A stretch of 64,000 nt of DNA, from the NCBI RefSeq assembly GCF_052857255.1, contig NC_135500.1, positions 54,709,272 to 54,773,271 on the forward strand. Reading direction: 5' to 3'. Positions 32,126 through 40,580 of the stretch are shown here, one piece after another. The number at the start of each line of letters is the position of its first letter. Positions within the stretch are counted from its first letter, which is position 1. A program made the translations under genes and the position numbers. Under the pieces are notes generated by a model. The model was given only the letters and a program-made list of their open reading frames with translations, had not been told where the DNA came from and made no database searches. Source of the DNA: Amblyomma americanum (taxonomy: Eukaryota; Arthropoda; Arachnida; Ixodida; Ixodidae).

Positions 32126-33810
32126 CTACGGTGAGGACAAGAGGAGCGGGTCGTAGTAGGTCTTCAGGCGGCTGGCGTGGACGGTTTCTCTGCCGTGATG
32201 GCGCAAGTCCGAAGAGGGATGCAGCGGCTCCACGATGTAATTCACAGGCGACGTCTGCTGGACGACGCGATAAGGGCCGTGGTATTCTTTACGGAATTTT
32301 GACGACAATCCTGGTGGTGTGCATGGAACCCAGAGCCAAACTAGGAATGCTATCGGAAAAACGTGTTGCCTGTTATCGTTATCGTGACGATGCTTTTGGC
32401 GGCCTTGGGATGCCGAGGTAAAAGAGCGCGCCAACTGGCGGCATTCCTCCGCATGCTTTAGGACTTCGGAGAGTGGCGTCCTCTAGGAGGCGTCAGGAGT
32501 ATATGGCAAGATGGTATCCATCGTGGACGACGGCTCACGCCCATACAGCAGGAAGAAAGGGGTAAAACCGGTGGTTGACTGCGTGGTGGTGTTGTACGCT
32601 TACGTCACGAAAGGAAGGACAGCGTCCCAGTTGGTCTGATCTGCTGCGACGTACATTGTGAGCATGTCTCCGAAAGTACGATTGAAGCGCTCGGTTAGCC
32701 AGTCAGTTTGGGGATGGTAGGCAGTGGTGGTGCGATGTACGATGCGACATTCGGTAAGCAGAGCTTCAATGACGTGGGAAAGGATGACGCGGCCTCCGAC
32801 ACTTAGGATCTCGCGCGGCGCGCCATGGCGAAGAACAAAATAATGCAGCACGAACATCGCAACTTCGCGGGCAGTAGCAGCAGGAAGGGCGGCTGTCTCG
32901 GCATACCGGGTGAGGTGGTCGACGCCGACGATAATCCTGCGGTTCCCGGAGACCGTACAGGGAAGCGGGCCGTAAAGGTCAACGCCAACACGATCGAAGG
33001 GACGTGCCGGGCAAGAGAGTGGTTGCAATGGGCCGGTCACACGAGAAGCCGAGGTCTTCCGTCACTGACAGGCGACGCACGATCGGACGTATTTCCGAGC
33101 ATAGGCGTACAGGCCGCGCCAATAGTAGCGTTGAGAAAGTCTTTTGAATGTTTTCAGAACACCAGTGTGCGCACACTGAGGGTCGGTGTGGTAAGAGGCG
33201 CAAATTTGAGGTCGTAAATGGCGGAGAATCGCGAGAAGCCACCGCCGACCTTCAGGCATGTAATTGCGGTGGTATAAAATTCCTTCCCGGAGAGCAAAGT
33301 GCGGAGCTTGATGCCGCAATTTTCTTGAAGGCGCAGCGTTTGTGACGAAGACACGGCGTCTATTAGGCAAGCAACCCACGGGTCTTTCCGCTGGTCCGCA
33401 GGCATATCAACGATGGCAAGAGACGAAAGCACGTTATCTGTCGCCGAGGAGCAGGCAGCGTCGCTGGGAATGGGAGACTGACCGAGACAAAATCGGCGTC
33501 CATGTGCTTACACCCGGAACGGTAGATGACGCGGATGTCAAACTCTTGAAGGCGAAGAGGCCATCGAGCGAGGCGACCGGATGGATCTTTAATTGACGAT
33601 AACCAGCAAAGCGCATGGTGGTCCGCGATGACGTCAAACCGGCGACCGTACAGACAGGGCCAGAATTTCGTTAATGCCCATACAATAGCTAGACATTCCT
33701 TCTCCGCGACGGAATAGTTGAATTCAGCTTGGTGAGCACGCTACTCGCATAGGCAACTATGTATTCTTCGAACCCATCTTTTCGCTGAGCCAAGGTACGG
33801 GATCGATACC
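32126..33810 (-). pseudogene. Gypsy C RNase H and integrase, broken
   Basis: On the minus strand RNase H begins right after the primer site (LAQRKDGFEEYIVAYAS, about 33790-33740) and continues in shifted frames past 33434. The integrase zinc region H-x-H...C-x2-C follows at 33200-33062 ([22 protein letters not shown] in two parts, [12 protein letters not shown] and VRSCVACQ). The core follows at 33040-32600: GVDLYGPLPC with the first Asp, then an altered second site (REILSVGGRVILS, where Gypsy A has SDRGRAFLS, so the second Asp is lost), and [11 protein letters not shown] with the Glu. The C-terminal part (YHGPYRVVQQ, HASRLKTYYDP) ends with TAG near 32126. Confidence 0.8.
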
Positions 33811-33826
33811 CCGCACCTCCACCAAG
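33796..33826 (-). other. Primer-binding site of Gypsy C, extended tRNA-Ala complement
   Basis: On the minus strand, after the LTR, TGGTGGAGGTGCGGGG and then TATCGATCCCGTACC follow one another. Both halves correspond to the complement of an arthropod-type tRNA-Ala 3' end through its T arm, as I recall it. The match runs about 30 bases, longer than the usual 18-base site. Confidence 0.55.
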
Positions 33827-34042
33827 TGAAAGGGGGTTTGAGCACAAATAGGACAGGGGAAAGAGTTCACGGCGGGCGACACAAAACGGCGAGCAGGACA
33901 GCGGGCAGCGCCGACGGCCAGTCCAAAAACCAAGCGATCTCGTGGAGCGCGGCGACACTTCGTCTTTCATCGGTGCCTCGTCTTCATCGGCACTTGGTCG
34001 GTGATCTGCCTATGCGGTATGAGGCGCGGCCGTCATTGTTCG

Positions 34043-34047
<5 letters not shown>
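33827..34047 (-). repeat. LTR of Gypsy C (5' LTR in element sense)
   Basis: It starts TGAAAGGGGGTTTGAGCAC and ends TTGTTCGCTATA. The terminal CA appears to have become TA, merging with the TA tract that follows. Confidence 0.8.

Positions 34048-34126
<79 letters not shown>
34045..34126. repeat. TA microsatellite
   Basis: About 82 bases of TA between the right LTR of Gypsy C and the LTR of Gypsy B. Frames reading it as Tyr-Ile repeats on both strands are artefacts. Confidence 0.95.
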
Positions 34127-34128
<2 letters not shown>

Positions 34129-34311
34129 ATACGGGAATAAAAGAAGAGGCGGAGAGCGAGCGCGAGCGGCGAGCGCGCGGCTCTAGCACGAGGGAGATAG
34201 AACAAGAAAGCTTGGCCGCCGCCGGTCGTGCTTCGCCGGCTCTCCTCCGTACTGCTGCTATATTTCTCTGGGCGGGCCCGTGGCCACCCCGTGGCATCCC
34301 ACACCGTAACA
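34127..34311 (+). repeat. 5' LTR of Gypsy B
   Basis: It begins TGATACGGGAATAAAAG directly after the TA tract and ends CACACCGTAACA. The related 18.2-kb LTR starts TGTTACGGGAATAAA. Confidence 0.75.
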
Positions 34312-34314
34312 TTT

Positions 34315-34332
34315 TGGTGGCAGCGGTGGGAT
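34315..34332 (+). other. Primer-binding site of Gypsy B, tRNA-Leu type
   Basis: TGGTGGCAGCGGTGGGAT lies three bases after the LTR and just before the gag-pol ATG at 34334. It is identical to the site at 16496-16513 and complementary to a tRNA-Leu 3' end as I recall it. Confidence 0.75.
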
Positions 34333-34333
34333 C

Positions 34334-37300
34334 ATGCCGCTCACCCGCTCCCGGAATCAAGCACCCGACGTGCCAGACGACAGGAGTCCACCACCAGCCG
34401 ATAGCGCCGACGACGCGGCGGCCGGCGCCGCTAGACCTAGGCGCTCGGAGGGGCTCGGCTCTTCGCAGCAGCCGGACGCCGGTGTTGAGCGCCTCCTGGA
34501 TACAGTCACCCAACGGATGGACGCATGGGAGGCCCGTCTGACTGCCCAGGCTGGGGAGATGGAAGCTCTCCGCCGCGAACTCCGTCGCCTGGTGCCAGCC
34601 GAGCCGAGCACAGGTCAGGTGCATTTGGGCGTCCCCGCCGCCGCTGTTTACGGCTCTGCCGTCGCTGGGCCTGCGGTCGTGGCCGCCAATGGCGGGCTCG
34701 GCGCGGGTGCGTCCTCGCCGCAGTGTTCGTTGGACGTTGTGGAATTGCCCACATTTGACGGCACCATCTCGTGGGATGCTTACCGCATCCAGCTGGACGG
34801 TATTGCGGCGGCGAGAGGCTGGGACGAGCAAATGAAGGCATGGATGCTCGTTGCAAAACTGAGGGGCCGCGCCACCGAGCTGCTGCAGAACGTGCCGCCC
34901 GACCAGCTGGGCTCTTACACTGTTCTGGCGGGCCTCCTCGCCGACCACTATGGTGCCTCAGGTCAACCCCGTGTGCAGTACCACCGCCTGCGAGCCCGCC
35001 GTCAAGAGCCCGGGGAGACGTACCAGGACCTCGCCGCCGCCATTGAGCGCCTGGCTCTGCAGTCGCTGCCGGGAGCGCCTCAGAACGCCGTGGCCCTGGT
35101 CGGCACCGAGGCGTTTGTCGACGCCATCCGACTCCCCGAGGTGCAGCGCTTGGTCCGCTCTGGCCGTCCTGATTCCGTCCGCGCCGCCATGGCGCTCGCC
35201 ATCGAGGCGGAATTGACTTTGCTGGCCACGCGGGGGTCGCCACCGTCTGCCGAGCGCAGCGTCCGGGTGCAGGCTCCTCGGTCCGCAGCCCCAACTGCGG
35301 CCTCTATCCGACGCCTGCGTAACGACGTCCGCATGACCTGCTTCCGCTGCGGCCTGCGGGGACACTACGCGAGGGACTGTGCCGGCCCTCCAACGTCGGG
35401 AAACGATTTGGCGGAACTCCGGGGGCACCGTTCCGTCCCCACACTCCTTCGTTCTCCGCGTCCCCTCCTTTCGTCGGCTCCGATTACCACTGATGCTCCT
35501 TACGTGCTCGTCGACGTCGCCCTGCTTGACCGGCACGTAAAGGCCTTGGTTGACACTGGAGCGGCTGTCAATGTACTGCACAAATCGTTTGTTGCTAACG
35601 CGCCCCACCTGCTTCTGCCAGCCGCCAAAACCCGGCTCTTAGCTTTTAACGGCACACCTGTGGAGCAAGTCGGACGTGTCGTCGTCAACCTGACAGCACT
35701 CGGAAATACCATCTCCATCGAGTTTGTTGTCGCAGACAGCCCTTTTTGGCCAGTGGTCCTCGGGTGCGGGTGGTGCCAGCAAGCCGGAGTCGTCCTTAAT
35801 TTTACTAGAACCAAACCACGGGCGAGCCGAACTCTCTGTAGGCCGGGCTGGCTTAGCCGGGTTTCCAGCCTCGGTGTCGCCCTGTGGCAGTCCCTGGTGT
35901 CGGCGACCAAGCGTGCCTCAGCATCTCTGCGTGACCTCGCGACGAAGTGGCCGTGTCGAGTCAAGCCGTTCGACGTCACTACAGTGACTGTGGCGTCCGC
36001 CGTGACCCTGCCACCGGGTGCGGCAACGTGGGTGTATGCCAAGCTTGACAGTCCGGTCACAGCAGACGTGCTGTTCGAACCCATCCGGTGTTCAGCTCCA
36101 GCCCGTCAGATGACCTCCCCTCGAAGCCTTCTGCCTGTGCTCAAAGGAGAGGCCCACGTATTTATACTCAACATCAGCAGCGTACCTCTCGCGCTGACTC
36201 CCGGCACGCAATTGGGTACAGCCTCAGTTTTGGACCCCGGGTCACCAGTGGCGTCTCTGCAACCTGAAGCCCCGCCTCGCCACCCTCCAGCGCCGGCGAT
36301 CCTATCATGGGAAGAATTTAACTTTGGACCCAGCCTGACCTGCGCGGAGCTCGCCTCTCTGAAGACCTTGCTGCTCGAGCATCGCAGTTGCCTTGCTCTC
36401 AGCGCCGGTGAACTCGGGTGCACTTCCTGGGCTCAACACCGGATCAACACCGAAAACCGCGGGCCCGTTCATCACCTACCTCGCCGTGTAGCGCCAGCCG
36501 AACGGAGAGTCATCCAGCAGCACGTGTGCGACATGCTTGACCAGGGAATCATTGCCCCTTCTTGTAGCCCTTGGTCCTCCCCTGTCGTCCTTGTGCGCAA
36601 GAAGGATGGAACACTCCACTTCTGCGTTGACTATCGGAAGCTAAATGCTATTACTAATTGCGACGTGTACCCGCTGCCTCGCCTCGACGATGCGCTTGAC
36701 CGCCTGAAGGGGGCCCGTTATTTTTCCACGCTAGATCTGCTCTCGGGCTACTGGCAGGTGCCTGTTCACCCCGATGATGCGGAAAAGACGGCTTTCGTGA
36801 CTCCCGACGGCCTTTACCAGTTCAACCGTATGCCCTTCGGTCTCTCGAACGCTCCAGCCACCTTCCAGCGTCTCATGGACCGAGTCTTAGGCCATTTGAA
36901 GTGGACTATGGCGTTGGTCTACCTGGATGACGTAATTGTCTACGCGGCTACAGTTGAAGAACACCAGAGACGCCTCAAACTCGTCCTCGAAGCCCTTACC
37001 TCTGCTGGGCTTCGCTTAAAACCAAAAAAATGTTTCTTCGGTTTCGCGGAGGTGACGTACTTGGGTCACGTTGTGAGCCGGCATGGCATCCGTCCCGACC
37101 CTGAAAAGCTAAAAGCGCTTACAGCTTACGAAGCTCCCACCACCGCCAAGGAGCTCAAAAGTTTCCTTGGATTTGCTTCGTATTTCCGTCGTTTCATTCC
37201 GGACTTTGCCAAGCGCAGCGCTCCGTTGACCGCCCTGCTGAAGAAGAATGCACCGTCGAGTTGGACGCAGGCCCAACAGCTCGCGTTTCTTGACGTTGAG

Positions 37301-39073
37301 AACGCCCTCCTCGAGCCTCCTACATTGGCCCATTACGACGAATCGGCCCCCATCGTCCTCCACACGGATGCCAGCCAAGATGGGCTCGGCGCTGTCCTCC
37401 TGCAAGAAGACGAGTCTGGTGACCACAAAGTCCTAGCTTATGCCAGCCGCCAGCTTTCCGACGTTGAGCGCCGCCGCCACTCTTCAGAACTCGAGTGCCT
37501 CGCCGTTGTCTGGGCCGTCGAGAAGTTCCGTCCCTACCTGTACGGCCGTCACTTCACCATAGTCACGGACAGTAGCGCTATCACTTGGCTGCAGTCCGCC
37601 AAACATTTGAATGCCAAGATTGCACGCTGGTCCCTGCAACTTCAAGAGTACAATTTCACAATAGTGCATCGGCGCGGCTCTGCCCATCAAGATGCCGATT
37701 TCCTTTCTCGCCACCCTTGTTCCGTGACGGCTTTTACGGACCTGAGGACTGCACAAACGCAAGATCCCGCCATTGCTGCCATAATCCACTCCCTTGGCAC
37801 CGCCGCCGGCGCAGGCCTCCGCCAACTACGCCGGGTCTATCGAATGAAGGACGACCTCTTGTGTCATGTGAAGCGGCTCCGTGGTCGACCACCCGTCTGG
37901 TTGCCAGTTGTGCCGGCAACACTGCGGTCGCAAATCTTGCGCGGCTTACACGACGCTCCCACGGCTGGTCACCTTGGTCGCGGCAAGACCTACGCACGAG
38001 TGTCGGAACGGTTTTGGTGGCCTAATATGTCCAGAGATGTCAAGGAACACGTGGCGTCCTGCCAGACATGCCAGTACAGAAAACCGTCCACAGGTGTACC
38101 CAAGCCACCCCCGCAGGCTTTTTCGCCACCAAGTTCACCTTTCGAGCTGGTTGGACTGGATCATTTGGGCCCGTTTCCGAAGACGCGTGCCGGCAACCGG
38201 TATGTTCTGGTTGCGATCGACTACTTCTCCAAGTGGGTCGAAGCACTGCCCGTTCCAGACACGTCGTCCGCTCATGCCGTCGCGTTTGTGGAACAGCATC
38301 TCGTTCTTCTGCACGGTGTTCCCCGGCGCCTCATCACGGACCGTGGGAGCTGCTTTATGTCCCATGAATTCGAGCGAGCCCTCCGCTCCTTCGGCATTGC
38401 GCATTCCACTACATCCGTCAATCATCCGCAGTGCAATGGCCTCGTGGAGCGTGTTAACCGTACCCTCACGGATATACTCGCATCCTACGTCGCTCCGTCC
38501 CACACAAACTGGGATCGTTTTGTTTCTGCTGCAGCTTTTGCAGTCAACACTGCAGCGCAAGAAACAACGCATGTGACGCCGTTCTCAGTCGTCTATGGCA
38601 GAACGCCCTCCATCCCTCTTGACGCGCAGTTGGGCCTTCCCCATCCTACTGCGTCACCAACTGAATCTGCTCAACGACTTCATTCCGCCCGCCTCGACGC
38701 CCAGCGCAACCTCCTCACGGCTCACGCGCGTGTGCAAGCGGCCAACGCGGCAGCACCACCACATCCCCCCTTCCGGCCCGGTGACTTGGTCCTCGTTCGC
38801 CGCACCATCCGTGCGACTGGCCGTGCCGCAAAACTCTTGCCCCGATACCGCGGCCTTTACCGTGTCGTTGCCCGACTCGGCCCCGTGACATACCGCCTCG
38901 AAGACCTGCCAGAGCATCGACCATGCTATATATATATATATATGTCGCGGGTGCAGAGCTACTATAGTCGTCCAAAAAAATCAGCAATAAGATTCCAAGG
39001 CACGGTGTCGCAATATTCAGTCTCCCTGCACAATAGGAGCGCTATCGCGTGCAGGATTAAAGGAATACACTAA
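34334..39073 (+). CDS. Gypsy B gag-pol polyprotein, 1579 codons
   Basis: Gag and pol are fused in one frame from ATG 34334. Gag carries a helical start (residues 45-95), a capsid-like part and the zinc knuckle CFRCGLRGHYARDC (336-349). Protease has VDTGAAVNVL (catalytic Asp at 407). RT has FCVDYRKLN, LDLLSGYWQV, MPFGLSNAPA and YLDD at 863-866. RNase H has HTDASQDGLGAVL (Asp 1012), ELECLAVVWAVEKF and VTDSSAI. Integrase has a zinc region (GHLGRGKTYARV to CQTCQYRK, about 1205-1260) and a D-D-35-E core at 1276, 1336 and 1372. A GPY-like tail (PRYRGLYRVVARLGPVTYRL) runs on to about 1530. The last about 45 codons, from YIYIYM on, read through a TA tract into foreign sequence. Every catalytic residue checked is present, so the protein could be functional apart from its altered C-terminus. 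Confidence 0.93.
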   Translation: MPLTRSRNQAPDVPDDRSPPPADSADDAAAGAARPRRSEGLGSSQQPDAGVERLLDTVTQRMDAWEARLTAQAGEMEALRRELRRLVPAEPSTGQVHLGVPAAAVYGSAVAGPAVVAANGGLGAGASSPQCSLDVVELPTFDGTISWDAYRIQLDGIAAARGWDEQMKAWMLVAKLRGRATELLQNVPPDQLGSYTVLAGLLADHYGASGQPRVQYHRLRARRQEPGETYQDLAAAIERLALQSLPGAPQNAVALVGTEAFVDAIRLPEVQRLVRSGRPDSVRAAMALAIEAELTLLATRGSPPSAERSVRVQAPRSAAPTAASIRRLRNDVRMTCFRCGLRGHYARDCAGPPTSGNDLAELRGHRSVPTLLRSPRPLLSSAPITTDAPYVLVDVALLDRHVKALVDTGAAVNVLHKSFVANAPHLLLPAAKTRLLAFNGTPVEQVGRVVVNLTALGNTISIEFVVADSPFWPVVLGCGWCQQAGVVLNFTRTKPRASRTLCRPGWLSRVSSLGVALWQSLVSATKRASASLRDLATKWPCRVKPFDVTTVTVASAVTLPPGAATWVYAKLDSPVTADVLFEPIRCSAPARQMTSPRSLLPVLKGEAHVFILNISSVPLALTPGTQLGTASVLDPGSPVASLQPEAPPRHPPAPAILSWEEFNFGPSLTCAELASLKTLLLEHRSCLALSAGELGCTSWAQHRINTENRGPVHHLPRRVAPAERRVIQQHVCDMLDQGIIAPSCSPWSSPVVLVRKKDGTLHFCVDYRKLNAITNCDVYPLPRLDDALDRLKGARYFSTLDLLSGYWQVPVHPDDAEKTAFVTPDGLYQFNRMPFGLSNAPATFQRLMDRVLGHLKWTMALVYLDDVIVYAATVEEHQRRLKLVLEALTSAGLRLKPKKCFFGFAEVTYLGHVVSRHGIRPDPEKLKALTAYEAPTTAKELKSFLGFASYFRRFIPDFAKRSAPLTALLKKNAPSSWTQAQQLAFLDVENALLEPPTLAHYDESAPIVLHTDASQDGLGAVLLQEDESGDHKVLAYASRQLSDVERRRHSSELECLAVVWAVEKFRPYLYGRHFTIVTDSSAITWLQSAKHLNAKIARWSLQLQEYNFTIVHRRGSAHQDADFLSRHPCSVTAFTDLRTAQTQDPAIAAIIHSLGTAAGAGLRQLRRVYRMKDDLLCHVKRLRGRPPVWLPVVPATLRSQILRGLHDAPTAGHLGRGKTYARVSERFWWPNMSRDVKEHVASCQTCQYRKPSTGVPKPPPQAFSPPSSPFELVGLDHLGPFPKTRAGNRYVLVAIDYFSKWVEALPVPDTSSAHAVAFVEQHLVLLHGVPRRLITDRGSCFMSHEFERALRSFGIAHSTTSVNHPQCNGLVERVNRTLTDILASYVAPSHTNWDRFVSAAAFAVNTAAQETTHVTPFSVVYGRTPSIPLDAQLGLPHPTASPTESAQRLHSARLDAQRNLLTAHARVQAANAAAPPHPPFRPGDLVLVRRTIRATGRAAKLLPRYRGLYRVVARLGPVTYRLEDLPEHRPCYIYIYMSRVQSYYSRPKKSAIRFQGTVSQYSVSLHNRSAIACRIKGIH

Positions 39074-39302
39074 ACAGGAAAACAAACGCAGCCGTTTTAT
39101 ACAGAAACCACCAGTTAGGATATGGGTCAAATTGAGATAAAGAAAACAATAACCAATTCACACACAACACACAGAATAGCCAACATGGAAAATTTTCGCA
39201 TATTCTTGAGCGTCTCGGGTACGGTGAAGGCGGTCGGCGGCCAGGGTGGAACGCAGGTCGGAGAGACGTGGCGTTGCAAAATCGACGGGGACGGTGTCAA
39301 GC
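38928..39302. other. TA tract and unassigned sequence after Gypsy B
   Basis: TATATATATATATAT (about 38928-38942), then AT-rich sequence without motif. The gag-pol frame happens to read on to 39073. No 3' LTR of Gypsy B is present. Confidence 0.6.
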
Positions 39303-39921
39303 CACGGTGGTGGTGGTAGTGGTTTTATTAAAAATAATAGTAAAAAGGAAGGAAAAGATTTTTGCTAGCCCCGGCATCTGCCATCGATACTGAAGCACCT
39401 GAGCTGGGGCAGCGGAAATAAAGGACAGCAGGCAGAATGAAGAAATGAAATGAAAGAGGTGAGGGGACAGGAATAGAGGACAGGGGGCAGGAAAAGCATG
39501 GAGGAATACAGGCCAGCACCTGTGCATCCCGCAGTTGGGCGCCGAAGGGAAGTGCCTCCAAGGGAAGAGACGGGCCACGACGACCACGAGCTGGGCACCG
39601 TGACACGAGAAGCAAGAGGCTTGCATCGGTGATGCAAGGGAGGTCAATGGCAGCACGGAGCCAACGCCCGACGTCTGACACCTCCACGCTTGAATGACCG
39701 TCCTTCCTTCCGCTTCTTTCCTCTTCACCTCGGATTTCAGCCAAGCGAGCTCTCCTCCCCGCGTGCTGTGCAACCTTTCCTTTACTTCGTCTCGCAGCTA
39801 CCACATTCTCGTCCATTCGCTGAGCAACGCTGACCCGGCCTTGCGACACTCCACCGTCAAAGATCTTTGGTGCCAATCTGTCTAAGTAGAACACCACATT
39901 TCCTGAATGTGTTTCTGACAC
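39303..39921 (-). repeat. Possible LINE-like 3' end, unassigned
   Basis: The plus strand starts GGTGGTGGTGGTAGTGG, then TTTTATTAAAAATAATAG, so on the minus strand a segment ends ATTATTTTTAATAAAA plus (CCA)n, a LINE-like tail. A 197-codon minus frame (39328-39921) and an overlapping 158-codon frame (39297-39773) show no motif I can name. It may be a 3' UTR read by chance. Confidence 0.4.
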
Positions 39922-40415
39922 CGACCGGCAAGAGCAGCGTGCTGAGTCTGGCTTGCTGACAATGCAGCGTATAGTTTCAGGAAAATCAATACCTTTACCT
40001 TCCCACTGTCAGAACCCATAAATAACGTAGCGTCCCCGTTCACCAGTCAATGAGAAAACATAGCCAAATTAGCAGTCCCGTGACACCGGCAGGCTCGGCT
40101 TCCGTGCTCATCCCAAGCAGCCTGAAATGCAGCGAAAAAGTGGCTGTAGTTTAGTTCTGGTTAAAGCTGGAGTGACGCAATAGCTACAGCTTGCCGAGTG
40201 GAACTCGCTCAGTCGATTGCAAAGTCAGCCTTTCGCCGCTGTGTTTCGCTGAGCGTACCTTCTTCATCTTCATCCCTGGACGTGGATTCTCTCTCTCCCC
40301 CTCTCCGCTCTTTCCCCACTCGGTTACGCAGGCACGCCGCGCCGCCGGCAGCTGCCATGGTGGCCACGGCGCCGCCACGCTGAAGGCTCGAAATCCTTGA
40401 GTATTGCAGGCGCGC
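39922..40415. other. Unassigned sequence
   Basis: No repeat or gene recognised. GC content rises sharply from about 40280. Confidence 0.35.
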
Positions 40416-40580
40416 GGCGCGCAAACCAGCTTCGTGCTCTGACGTCACTGCGCGCATGCGCAGAACTGACGATGCGGGCGGCGTCTGCTTCGCCTTCGGC
40501 GCAGCGGCGAGGCGCGCACACCAGCTGCGGGTTATGACGTCACTCCGCGCATGCGCACAGCTGGCGGAGCGGTGGTGCCA
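40416..40580. promoter_or_regulatory. Duplicated CRE plus NRF-1-like motif pair
   Basis: TGACGTCACTGCGCGCATGCGCA (palindromic TGACGTCA at 40440-40447, GCGCATGCGC near 40452-40461) recurs as TGACGTCACT and CCGCGCATGCGCA at 40535-40558, 95 bases later, together with flanking GGCGCGCA and ACCAGCT. TGACGTCA is the CREB/ATF site, and GCGCATGCGC matches the NRF-1 consensus, both common in CpG-rich vertebrate and insect promoters. No gene downstream was identified, so a role is speculative. It may equally be part of an unknown repeat. Confidence 0.4.

Larger units (their letters stand above)
31869..34047 (-). mobile_element. Gypsy C: internally deleted Gypsy (RNase H-integrase only)
   Basis: Two LTRs of about 221 bp flank an interior that begins, on the minus strand, with a primer-binding site and passes directly into RNase H and integrase. 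Gag, protease and RT are absent. The LTRs differ at about 24 of 221 positions by direct comparison (about 89% identity). Both flanks are TA-rich, so the target duplication cannot be resolved. Confidence 0.8.
34127..38927 (+). mobile_element. Gypsy B: intact gag-pol, 3' LTR missing
   Basis: A 185-bp LTR (34127-34311), a tRNA-Leu-type primer site and an uninterrupted gag-pol frame in one piece. The element reading ends near 38927 in a short TA tract, before the end of integrase plus 3' LTR that a complete copy should have. No second LTR copy was found anywhere downstream. It shares primer site and LTR termini (TG[A/T]TACGGGAATAAA) with the 16.3-kb element. Confidence 0.85.

Noticed and set aside
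31720..32421. 233-codon plus-strand frame with VGYEPTTSEYRVRCSL
   Set aside because: It reads the antisense of the tRNA-like SINE head and then the antisense of Gypsy C, a common source of false protein predictions.
34043..34948. 301-codon minus-strand frame ending in Tyr-Ile repeats
   Set aside because: It is antisense to Gypsy B gag and ends in the TA microsatellite.
38928..39073. Genuine C-terminus of the Gypsy B integrase
   Set aside because: The frame passes through a TA tract into unrelated sequence; related elements end in a basic tail and then an LTR, which is missing here.
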